From positions 1 through 5,879 of the forward strand of contig CABUKW010000167.1 of NCBI GenBank assembly GCA_902492275.1: DNA of 5,879 nucleotides. Direction: 5' to 3'. A model generated the notes under the pieces. It was not told the DNA's origin. It worked only from the letters and a program-made list of their open reading frames with translations, and searched no databases. Both the position numbers and the translations under genes were made by a program. Source of the stretch: an uncultured Peptococcaceae bacterium (GTDB lineage: Bacteria > Bacillota > Peptococcia > Peptococcales > Peptococcaceae). Positions 1-4,772 of this stretch are shown piece by piece. Positions within the stretch are counted from its first letter, which is position 1. Every line of letters starts with the position of its first letter.

Positions 1-248
1 GCATTTTCTCCAGCATGGAACACTTGCTGCATGAATTGAAAGCGCACAATCTGTCCAACCGTACCGTAGCGTTAATGCAAAATGGCTCCTGGGGACCAAA
101 CGCTGGCAAACAGATGAAGGATTTGCTGGAAGGCATGAAGAACATCACCATTTTAGAAAATATGGTAACCTTCAAATCCCGTCTGAAAGAAGAGCAGAAT
201 GCCGATTTGGACGCGCTGGCTGACGCCATTGTTGCTTCTATGAAATAA
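1..248 (+). CDS. fprA: Flavodiiron protein (A-type flavoprotein, FprA/ROO-like), C-terminal end only
   Basis: The gene is cut by the left edge; the first complete codon is at 3 and 81 residues remain before TAA at 246-248. The ATG at 15 is internal, because the frame is open to the window edge. What remains matches the end of the C-terminal flavodoxin-like domain: a 'MEHLLHEL' helix, an 'NRTVALMQNGSWGP' strand and loop, 'MKDLLEGMKNI', and a final 'DALADAIVASM' helix. Flavodiiron proteins carry an N-terminal beta-lactamase-like di-iron domain and a C-terminal FMN domain, and reduce O2 to water or NO to N2O in the cytoplasm of anaerobes. They usually take electrons from rubredoxin, and a rubredoxin gene follows 119 nt downstream, which supports the call. 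The di-iron domain lies outside the window, so a stand-alone flavodoxin cannot be fully excluded. No clear terminator follows, so read-through into the rubredoxin gene is possible. Confidence 0.8.
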   Translation, partial: IFSSMEHLLHELKAHNLSNRTVALMQNGSWGPNAGKQMKDLLEGMKNITILENMVTFKSRLKEEQNADLDALADAIVASMK

Positions 249-316
249 AAAGATAGCGATAAAAATAAAAAACTTGGCAAAAATATGAAAACTGATAGCC
301 TGGCATGTTTAAAACA

Positions 317-330
317 ACCGGGAAACTGGT
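317..330 (+). other. Small hairpin with GAAA tetraloop between fprA and rubredoxin
   Basis: ACCGG-GAAA-CTGGT can fold into a 5-bp stem (one G-U pair) closed over a GAAA tetraloop. No T-tract follows, so it is not a normal terminator. If fprA and the rubredoxin gene share a transcript, it could be a stability or processing element. The same stretch also offers a weak extended -10 (TGGTAAGAT, 327-335) with no good -35, so a separate rubredoxin promoter is uncertain. The hairpin may be chance. Confidence 0.25.
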
Positions 331-367
331 AAGATATTACTATCATCAAAACGAGGAGTGAATCAGA

Positions 368-523
368 ATGGATAAATACGAATGCCCTTGCGGATATATT
401 TATGACCCTGCTGATGGCGATGACGAAGCTGGCATCGCGCCAGGCACTGCTTTTGCAGACCTGCCGGAAGATTGGGTTTGCCCACTGTGCGGCTTAGGTA
501 AAAGCGAATTTTACAAACACTAA
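368..523 (+). CDS. rub: Rubredoxin with a shortened (CxC) first cysteine motif
   Basis: A 51-residue one-iron redox protein of the cytoplasm, probably the electron donor to the flavodiiron protein encoded just upstream. The start is fixed by GAGGAG at 353-358, nine bases before ATG. Family signatures are clear: the first cysteine knuckle followed by GYIYDP (residues 9-14), GIAPGT (22-27), DLPEDW (31-36) and the second knuckle CPLCG (38-42). Classical rubredoxins, about 52-54 residues long, bind Fe through two CxxC pairs. Here the second pair is normal (C38, C41) but the first reads C6-P7-C8-G9, one residue short. The rest of the protein is undisturbed, so this is an in-frame single-codon difference and not a frameshift. 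Iron-binding spacing is known to vary in relatives (desulforedoxin has adjacent cysteines in its second pair), so function is likely retained, perhaps with a changed redox potential. A strong terminator follows at 551. Confidence 0.93.
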   Translation: MDKYECPCGYIYDPADGDDEAGIAPGTAFADLPEDWVCPLCGLGKSEFYKH

Positions 524-550
524 GTGCAGTGCGCATCCATATATTGAAAA

Positions 551-590
551 CACAAAAATAGACCTGTCCGTTGGCAGGTCTATTTTTGTG
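551..590. terminator. Bidirectional intrinsic terminator (16-bp perfect arms)
   Basis: CACAAAAATAGACCTG (551-566) and CAGGTCTATTTTTGTG (575-590) are exact reverse complements around an 8-nt loop; a further G-U and C-G pair could shrink the loop to four bases. The outer part of each arm is A/T-rich, so both strands present a G/C-containing hairpin followed by a T-tract (TATTTTT). It sits between the plus-strand rubredoxin gene (stop at 523) and the minus-strand HD gene (stop at 717), as expected for a shared terminator of convergent genes. Nothing else is evident in 591-716. Confidence 0.9.
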
Positions 591-716
591 TTGGCGTTGC
601 AGTTGGGTATGGGGTTGCGGTAGTTTGTATCAATGAAAAACAATTATAATTCGACACAAGCAGGTAATCGAAAAACTGTATGGGCCTTTACGGGATGGGC
701 CGAATATGGTCAAGAT

Positions 717-1847
717 TTATATAATCACCAATTCTCCGGTAAGCCCCATTTGCTGGCAAGCAGTTTGAAAGGCTTCGGCGCCGTTGGGATGCCCAAAGGT
801 TTGCAAGAGTATTTGGGCCAGCGGTACGGCGATGCCCGATTGCATACGCAGTTGGGTAATACATTGATAAGTATCGTCTTCGCTGAGCAGAAGAGCCTGC
901 TTGCCGGTTGCAGTCTGTTGCTGTAGCTGTAATTGTCCATCTTTTAAGAGGATAGAAAGCTGTATTTCCGGCGTTGTGTACAGGGGATAGACAGCGTCCT
1001 GCAAATCCAATTCTACAGCATTAAGAAACAAATCGTACCATTTATCCTCCAGCGATTCGGCCTCTGTACGGGTAAGCGGAATATCATTTTGCCGAAACCG
1101 GTAATTGACCGGTACCCACTGGGGATTGCCTTTGCTTAAACAGTAGGCCTGACCAAAGGTGTTGGCTTGATACAGCTTATCATAAGTTGGATTGATTTTG
1201 TAGATGACAAAAACGTCTTTGTAAAGGCTGAGCAGCTCCTGATAGGCGTCGGAGGTTTCGACGTATTGATCCAGCTCGGCCAGCGTATCGACAATGCCAT
1301 TGTAATACCAGGCCTGTTTTTCTTTGGGCGCGTTGAAACGCTGCCAAAGTCTATCGCCCAGTTGTTTATGGTCGCGGGCAATGCTGCGCAGGTTGGATAG
1401 TTTGTCGGCCAATACCAGCATCTTGAGTCGGTCATCGGCTGTTTGCAGTGCGGTCAAAGCCTGTGTTTTGCGTTCCAACCAGCTTTTGCTTTTATCCTCG
1501 CTGTGATGATTCACCAATGCAGCTACATCATCGCCAAACAAGGCGGCAATTTCTGCGGCGGTGGTGTCAGTGTCCTCTAGGGTGTCATGCAGCAATCCGG
1601 CAATCTGTAAATTGATGTCGGCCTGCATATTGGATAAAATTTGCATGGTTTCCAGCGGATGCAGGATGTAAGGCAGCACAGTCCCTTTGCGTAGCTGACC
1701 GGCATGGCGCTTTGTGGCAAAGAGAATAGCCTGGTTTAAGCGGGAATTGTCTTGCAGGACCTGCTGCATGTCAAATTGGGGCTCATCATCTGGCGCGGCA
1801 GATTCCTGAGCGGCGCACTGGGCCGGGAATTGTTCTGTTTGAGCCAT
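717..1847 (-). CDS. HD-domain phosphohydrolase, (p)ppGpp hydrolase (SpoT/MESH1)-like, with an unknown C-terminal region
   Basis: A 376-residue cytoplasmic protein. The HD domain (about residues 35-205) carries every landmark of the RelA/SpoT hydrolase domain: RKG (53-55, guanine-stacking position), HP (H63), the HDTLEDT segment (H87, D88, E91, D92) and ADKLSN (D148, N152). H63, H87, D88 and D148 match the Mn-binding set of Rel/MESH1, and E91-D92 match the catalytic pair. A WQRFN...WYY stretch (168-182) is typical of a small Bacillota HD subfamily. No synthetase, TGS or ACT domain is visible, so it should hydrolyse and not make alarmone; ppGpp as substrate is inferred. Residues 213-376 are rich in Q and L and match nothing I recognise. 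The first 30 residues look disordered. The start at 1847 is preferred over the in-frame ATG at 1892 because GGAGGA lies eight bases before it, whereas the upstream ATG has no ribosome binding site. It is transcribed divergently from typA. Confidence 0.88.
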   Translation of the reverse strand: MAQTEQFPAQCAAQESAAPDDEPQFDMQQVLQDNSRLNQAILFATKRHAGQLRKGTVLPYILHPLETMQILSNMQADINLQIAGLLHDTLEDTDTTAAEIAALFGDDVAALVNHHSEDKSKSWLERKTQALTALQTADDRLKMLVLADKLSNLRSIARDHKQLGDRLWQRFNAPKEKQAWYYNGIVDTLAELDQYVETSDAYQELLSLYKDVFVIYKINPTYDKLYQANTFGQAYCLSKGNPQWVPVNYRFRQNDIPLTRTEAESLEDKWYDLFLNAVELDLQDAVYPLYTTPEIQLSILLKDGQLQLQQQTATGKQALLLSEDDTYQCITQLRMQSGIAVPLAQILLQTFGHPNGAEAFQTACQQMGLTGELVII

Positions 1848-1855
1848 AAGGGCAT

Positions 1856-1861
1856 TCCTCC
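1856..1861 (-). promoter_or_regulatory. Ribosome binding site deciding the HD gene start
   Basis: Read on the minus strand, GGAGGA stands eight bases before the ATG at 1847-1845. The longer in-frame ATG at 1892 has only A/T-rich sequence with no Shine-Dalgarno match before it, so the 376-residue form is favoured over a 391-residue form. Confidence 0.85.
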
Positions 1862-1910
1862 AATCAATCGTTCTTTTTTCTGTAAACAGCATATCATAAA
1901 TGGCTTGTTT

Positions 1911-1938
1911 TTTCTATCCTTCTTTTATAAACGATCAA
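1911..1938 (-). promoter_or_regulatory. Candidate promoter of the HD gene
   Basis: On the minus strand, TTGATC (1938-1933) and TAGAAA (1916-1911) are separated by 16 bases, each matching four of six consensus positions. The predicted start near 1904 would give a leader of roughly 57 nt. The match is moderate and the region is A/T-rich, so other placements are possible. Confidence 0.35.
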
Positions 1939-1972
1939 GTTTACTGGCCTTACCATAAAATATACAAAATTT

Positions 1973-1982
1973 TTTGCGCAAA
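1973..1982. promoter_or_regulatory. TTTGCGCAAA palindrome in the divergent promoter region
   Basis: A perfect 10-bp palindrome, the only G/C-containing cluster in an A/T-rich stretch. It lies four bases upstream of the candidate typA -35 box and between the two divergent promoters, a place where a dimeric regulator could affect both genes. No regulator is known for it from this sequence; chance is possible. Confidence 0.3.
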
Positions 1983-1986
1983 GCAC

Positions 1987-2015
1987 TTGTATTCCGTTAA
2001 AAATAGGCTTAAAAT
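1987..2015 (+). promoter_or_regulatory. Candidate typA promoter
   Basis: TTGTAT (1987-1992) and TAAAAT (2010-2015, five of six matches to the -10 consensus) with a 17-base spacer. Transcription would begin near 2022, giving a leader of about 36 nt that ends in AGGAGG (2047-2052) five bases before the typA ATG. The -35 match is weak. Confidence 0.5.
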
Positions 2016-2057
2016 ATTCTGTATGCTATTTTGAGAGAGAATATTTAGGAGGCTGCT

Positions 2058-3881
2058 ATGCAACAGGATCATATTAGAAATATAGCAATTATTGCCCATG
2101 TAGACCATGGTAAAACCACCTTGGTAGATAAGCTGTTAAGTCAGTCCGGTACCTTCCGTGAAAACGAACAGGTTGCCGAGCGGGTCATGGACTCTAACGA
2201 TTTGGAACGTGAAAAAGGAATTACCATTTTAGCAAAAAATACCGCCATTCATTATGGCGATTATAAAATCAATATTGTAGATACTCCGGGTCATGCCGAT
2301 TTTGGCGGAGAAGTAGAACGAATTATGAAAATGGTAGACGGCGTTCTGCTGGTGGTGGACGCTTTTGAAGGCTGTATGCCGCAGACCCGTTTTGTGTTGA
2401 AAAAGGCGTTGGAGCAGAAGCTGGCTCCTATCGTGGTTATCAATAAAATGGACCGCGAATTTGCCCGTCCGTTAGAAGTTGTCGATGAAGTGTTGGATTT
2501 GTTCATCGATTTGGGGGCCGATGAAGACCAACTGGAATTTCCGGTTATCTTTGCATCTGGTATTGCCGGCATTGCGACCAGCGATTTGAATGTAGAGGCC
2601 GTGGATTTGAAACCGCTGTTTGAATCTATCGTAGAGAATATCCCTGCCCCTAGCGGCGACCCCCATGGTCCGCTGCAGGCACAGATTACCTTGATGGATT
2701 ATAATGATTTTCTGGGCCGCATTGCAGTATGTACAGTAAACCGCGGCACTATCAAAACCGGTCAGATGGTGGCTATGCAAACCCGGGAAGGCAAAGTAAA
2801 ACAGGCCCGTATCAGCAAGCTGTTTGGTTTCCAGGGACTGAAAAAATTTGAAATTGAAGAAGCCTCTGTAGGCGAAATTGTGGCTGTGGCAGGTTTGGGA
2901 GAAATCAACGTAGGGGAAACCATCTGTGATCCAGAGCATATTGACCCGATGGAATTTTTGAAAATTGAAGAGCCAACGCTGGAAATGAGCTTCATGGTAA
3001 ACAATTCTCCATTTGCTGGCCGAGATGGCGATCCGGTGACCTCCCGTAAGCTGGCTGCCCGTTTGTTTAAGGAAATGGAAACCGATATTGCGCTGAAGGT
3101 AAGCGCTACCGACAATGCCGATACCTTCAAAGTGGCAGGTCGTGGCGAGCTGCATTTATCCATCTTAATTGAAACCATGCGTCGGGAAGGCATGGAATTC
3201 CAGGTATCTAAACCGCAGGTTGTGATTAAGGAGATCGAAGGAAAAAAATGTGAGCCCTATGAATATCTGACTGTCGATGTGCCGGAAGAATATATGGGGC
3301 CTGTAATGGAAAAATTGGGCGCTCGTAAGGGCGAAATGACCAATATGCAGAATTTTAATGGACAGACCCGTCTGGAATATATCATTCCGGCGCGCGGCTT
3401 GGTGGGTTTCCGCACCGAATTTTTGACCGATACCAGAGGATACGGTATCATGAACAGTGTGTTTGACAGTTACCGTCCATATTCGGGCAATATTGTGGGC
3501 CGTCGTACCGGCGCGCTGCTGGCCTTTGAAACTGGCACTACCACTGCTTATGGTCTGTTCCCAGCAGAAGAACGGGGAACCTTATTCTTAGGCGCTGGCG
3601 TTGATGTATACGAAGGTATGATCATCGGCGAAGGAAACCGGGAGCAGGATATTGCAGTCAATGTCTGCAAAGGAAAAAATCTGACCAACGTTCGTGCTGC
3701 TGCCAAAGATGATACCGTTCGTCTGAAAACGCCGCGGGATTTGTCTTTGGAAGAATGCATCGCCTTTTTGAACGACGATGAATATCTGGAAGTGACCCCG
3801 CAGCATTTACGTCTGCGTAAACGGTTCCTGAAAGCTAAGGACCGCGTACAGTATGCGAAGACCCAGCAGAGTCAGGGCTAA
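2058..3881 (+). CDS. typA: Translational GTPase TypA/BipA
   Basis: A full-length 607-residue member of the EF-G-like GTPase superfamily, the usual length for TypA. All G motifs are present: AHVDHGKT (13-20), switch I with LEREKGITI (49-57), DTPGH (75-79), NKMD (129-132) and ASG (166-168). A beta-barrel domain II follows (about 200-290), then the EF-G domain III/V-like regions with GRGELHL (361-367) and PARGLVGFRTEFL (444-456), and the TypA-specific C-terminal domain (about 480-600) that replaces EF-G domain IV. TypA binds the ribosome at the EF-G site and is linked to 50S subunit assembly and to growth in cold or under stress; it is not essential in most bacteria. The start is supported by AGGAGG at 2047-2052. 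It appears monocistronic, with its own promoter and a terminator 25 nt after the stop, and lies head-to-head with a probable alarmone hydrolase. No unusual residues were noticed. Confidence 0.98.
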   Translation: MQQDHIRNIAIIAHVDHGKTTLVDKLLSQSGTFRENEQVAERVMDSNDLEREKGITILAKNTAIHYGDYKINIVDTPGHADFGGEVERIMKMVDGVLLVVDAFEGCMPQTRFVLKKALEQKLAPIVVINKMDREFARPLEVVDEVLDLFIDLGADEDQLEFPVIFASGIAGIATSDLNVEAVDLKPLFESIVENIPAPSGDPHGPLQAQITLMDYNDFLGRIAVCTVNRGTIKTGQMVAMQTREGKVKQARISKLFGFQGLKKFEIEEASVGEIVAVAGLGEINVGETICDPEHIDPMEFLKIEEPTLEMSFMVNNSPFAGRDGDPVTSRKLAARLFKEMETDIALKVSATDNADTFKVAGRGELHLSILIETMRREGMEFQVSKPQVVIKEIEGKKCEPYEYLTVDVPEEYMGPVMEKLGARKGEMTNMQNFNGQTRLEYIIPARGLVGFRTEFLTDTRGYGIMNSVFDSYRPYSGNIVGRRTGALLAFETGTTTAYGLFPAEERGTLFLGAGVDVYEGMIIGEGNREQDIAVNVCKGKNLTNVRAAAKDDTVRLKTPRDLSLEECIAFLNDDEYLEVTPQHLRLRKRFLKAKDRVQYAKTQQSQG

Positions 3882-3905
3882 AATCTATAAAAATAGTTAG
3901 AAAAG

Positions 3906-3945
3906 AACCGTCGCCTGGTAAATCAATAACTGGGCGGCGGTTTTT
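3906..3945 (+). terminator. Intrinsic terminator of typA
   Basis: AACCGTCGCC (3906-3915) pairs with GGCGGCGGTT (3933-3942) with one G-U pair, and the stem can extend inward by about four weaker pairs to a 9-nt A/T-rich loop. TTTTT at 3941-3945 follows the G/C-rich stem. It starts 25 nt after the typA stop. Confidence 0.9.
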
Positions 3946-3962
3946 GCATTTCCTGATACTCA

Positions 3963-3988
3963 AAATATTAGTGTACACATGAATATTT
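3963..3988. repeat. Nested inverted repeat upstream of the coiled-coil gene
   Basis: AAATATT (3963-3969) and AATATTT (3982-3988) are exact reverse complements, and between them sits the 8-bp palindrome GTGTACAC (3971-3978), off-centre by one base. The element ends 13 bases before the strong -35 box at 4002, where an operator could lie. In A/T-rich DNA such a structure can also arise by chance. Confidence 0.35.
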
Positions 3989-4001
3989 ACTAATTTTATG
4001 A

Positions 4002-4030
4002 TTGATAAGCATGGAGATTCCTGCTATAAT
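4002..4030 (+). promoter_or_regulatory. Strong promoter of the coiled-coil gene
   Basis: TTGATA (4002-4007, five of six), a 17-base spacer and a perfect TATAAT (4025-4030) preceded by TGC, which makes an extended -10. Transcription should start around 4037, at or just inside the ribosome binding site. This rules out the in-frame ATG at 3998 as the start, since it lies upstream of the transcript. Confidence 0.8.
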
Positions 4031-4036
4031 GGCTGT

Positions 4037-4042
4037 GAGGTG
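4037..4042 (+). promoter_or_regulatory. Ribosome binding site at the extreme 5' end of the mRNA
   Basis: GAGGTG stands six bases before the ATG at 4049. With the promoter at 4002-4030 the predicted 5' end falls at about 4037, so the Shine-Dalgarno would be almost the first nucleotides of the message. It selects ATG 4049 over ATG 3998. Confidence 0.7.
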
Positions 4043-4048
4043 ATTTAT

Positions 4049-4456
4049 ATGGAGGATAAATTAAATCAGATTGTGCTGTTATTGGAAACTATGAACAATG
4101 ATATGCAGAATTTGAAGCAAGGACAGGAAGAACTGAAAGCTGGTCAGATAAGACTGGAGCAACGGCAGGAGAATTTGGAAAGACGACAAAAACGCCTGGA
4201 ACAAGGGCAAAAAGAATTAAAGCTAGGTCAAGTACGATTAGAAGCAAGACAAGCGCAGTTGGAAAAAGGGCAAGAAAAATTCGGATCCGATATTGCGATG
4301 ATGAAGCACAATGTAGGTCTGATTTTGGAAGCAACGAATGTAGCGCGAGCTGACCAGCGGATGGAGCTGATGCAACTGCATCAGAAGGATGAAGAGTTGG
4401 AACGTATGATTCGTGTCAACACCAACGATATTTTCAAGCTGCGGACTGCTATGTAA
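4049..4456 (+). CDS. Small coiled-coil protein of unknown function with eight L-x-x-[G/R]-Q heptads
   Basis: A 135-residue, very hydrophilic protein. I do not recognise a named family; short proteins with LEQGQ-like heptads are scattered through Bacillota, mostly without known function. Residues 1-21 form a short helix (MEDKLNQIVLLLETMNNDM). Residues 22-77 are eight uninterrupted heptads, each beginning with Leu and carrying G-Q or R-Q at positions 4-5. Residues 78-135 are a non-repetitive, probably helical tail rich in Met, His and Glu. There is no signal peptide or convincing membrane segment, so it is probably a cytoplasmic elongated oligomer. Leu occupies only the 'a' position while 'd' is Gly or Arg, unusual for a tight dimer. 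Arginine codons include several AGA and CGA, used more freely than in typA, which hints at a different origin. A strong upstream promoter and a downstream terminator make it a single-gene unit. It might be a scaffold or adaptor, but nothing here shows its partner. Confidence 0.8.
   Translation: MEDKLNQIVLLLETMNNDMQNLKQGQEELKAGQIRLEQRQENLERRQKRLEQGQKELKLGQVRLEARQAQLEKGQEKFGSDIAMMKHNVGLILEATNVARADQRMELMQLHQKDEELERMIRVNTNDIFKLRTAM
4112..4279 (+). repeat. Eight tandem 21-bp units encoding heptads
   Basis: Eight in-frame 21-bp units, each coding for seven residues of pattern L-[K/E]-x-[G/R]-Q-x-x, with no interruption. DNA identity between units is only partial (Leu is spelled TTG, CTG or TTA; Gln CAA or CAG), so the array is old and held by protein-level constraint; it is not a fresh slippage expansion. 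Confidence 0.85.
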
Positions 4457-4544
4457 TGGAAAAAAATCTATAACGAACAATTGAAACAATCAAACGATCC
4501 ACCATATATCACACCAAACAATGAAGAAATAATACTGGATTTAT

Positions 4545-4575
4545 ACTGCGGCGAGAGATTCTTGCCGCAGTTTTT
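4545..4575 (+). terminator. Intrinsic terminator of the coiled-coil gene
   Basis: ACTGCGGC (4545-4552) pairs exactly with GCCGCAGT (4564-4571); four more pairs (one G-U) extend the stem to 12 bp over a 3-nt loop. TTTTT (4571-4575) follows. It lies 88 nt after the stop of the coiled-coil gene. Confidence 0.9.
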
Positions 4576-4612
4576 ATAATGCTGCGTTTCTGTTATTCTA
4601 TATGTGGAAGGG

Positions 4613-4632
4613 GTTTCAGACAAGATTGAAAC
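4613..4632. repeat. Inverted repeat GTTTCA-N8-TGAAAC
   Basis: A perfect 6-8-6 inverted repeat; a third TGAAAC half-site occurs at 4654-4659, preceded by similar sequence. It lies about 70 bp upstream of the ilvE -35 box and after the previous terminator, so it could be an upstream regulator site. No regulator can be named and chance is possible. Confidence 0.25.
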
Positions 4633-4673
4633 AGAGAATGTTTTTTCCCAGAATGAAACACCGGCATGATGCA

Positions 4674-4694
4674 TCTTGTATTTATGATACATGA
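4674..4694. promoter_or_regulatory. Candidate operator upstream of the ilvE promoter
   Basis: TCTTGTAT (4674-4681) and ATACATGA (4687-4694) are reverse complements at seven of eight positions around a 5-nt centre. The element ends ten bases before the -35 box, where an activator or repressor dimer could sit. The assignment is by position and symmetry only. Confidence 0.3.
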
Positions 4695-4704
4695 CGATTT
4701 TTAT

Positions 4705-4733
4705 TTGACAGGACGGGCAGAACGGTCTATCAT
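4705..4733 (+). promoter_or_regulatory. Promoter of the branched-chain aminotransferase gene
   Basis: A perfect TTGACA (4705-4710), a 17-base spacer and TATCAT (4728-4733, five of six). The predicted start near 4740 gives a leader of about 33 nt carrying TGGAGG (4759-4764) eight bases before the ATG. The leader is too short for a T-box or a leader-peptide attenuator. Confidence 0.8.
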
Positions 4734-4772
4734 AAAACTAGTGGAAAAACATTTTATCTGGAGGTTTATACC

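Larger units (their letters stand above)
4457..4772. other. 316-bp intergenic region: terminator, inverted repeats, ilvE promoter
   Basis: No convincing gene is present. In order it holds a terminator (4545-4575), an inverted repeat GTTTCA-N8-TGAAAC (4613-4632), an imperfect inverted repeat near TGTAT/ATACA (4674-4694), and the promoter and ribosome binding site of the aminotransferase gene. No T-box leader is seen: the predicted transcript leader is only about 33 nt. The longest open frame (minus strand, 4692-4468) runs through the terminator and has no recognisable content. Confidence 0.7.

Noticed and set aside
15..17. ATG at 15 as a true gene start (77-residue protein)
   Set aside because: The frame is open to the window edge and the residues before the ATG continue the flavodiiron C-terminal domain.
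633..926. Open frame of 97 residues on the plus strand
   Set aside because: It lies opposite the 3' end of the HD gene, has no ribosome binding site and no recognisable domain; the minus-strand reading contains the real protein.
1848..1892. 15-residue N-terminal extension of the HD gene to the ATG at 1892
   Set aside because: No Shine-Dalgarno precedes that ATG, while GGAGGA is perfectly placed for the ATG at 1847.
2472..3155. Open frame of 227 residues on the minus strand inside typA
   Set aside because: It is a shadow of the highly conserved typA gene, with composition typical of antisense reading and no start signals.
3998..4048. N-terminal extension of the coiled-coil gene to the ATG at 3998
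   Set aside because: The strong promoter (-35 at 4002, -10 at 4025) lies within this stretch, so the ATG at 3998 would not be in the mRNA, and it has no ribosome binding site.
4112..4279. Tandem repeats considered as a CRISPR array or intergenic repeat
   Set aside because: The 21-bp units are contiguous without spacers, diverged, and all in frame within a coding region.
4468..4692. 74-residue minus-strand frame between the coiled-coil gene and ilvE
   Set aside because: It runs through a strong plus-strand terminator and has no ribosome binding site or protein family likeness.
4576..4772. Possible T-box or other riboswitch before ilvE
   Set aside because: The consensus promoter at 4705-4733 leaves only about 33 nt of leader, and no T-box consensus or antiterminator structure is visible.
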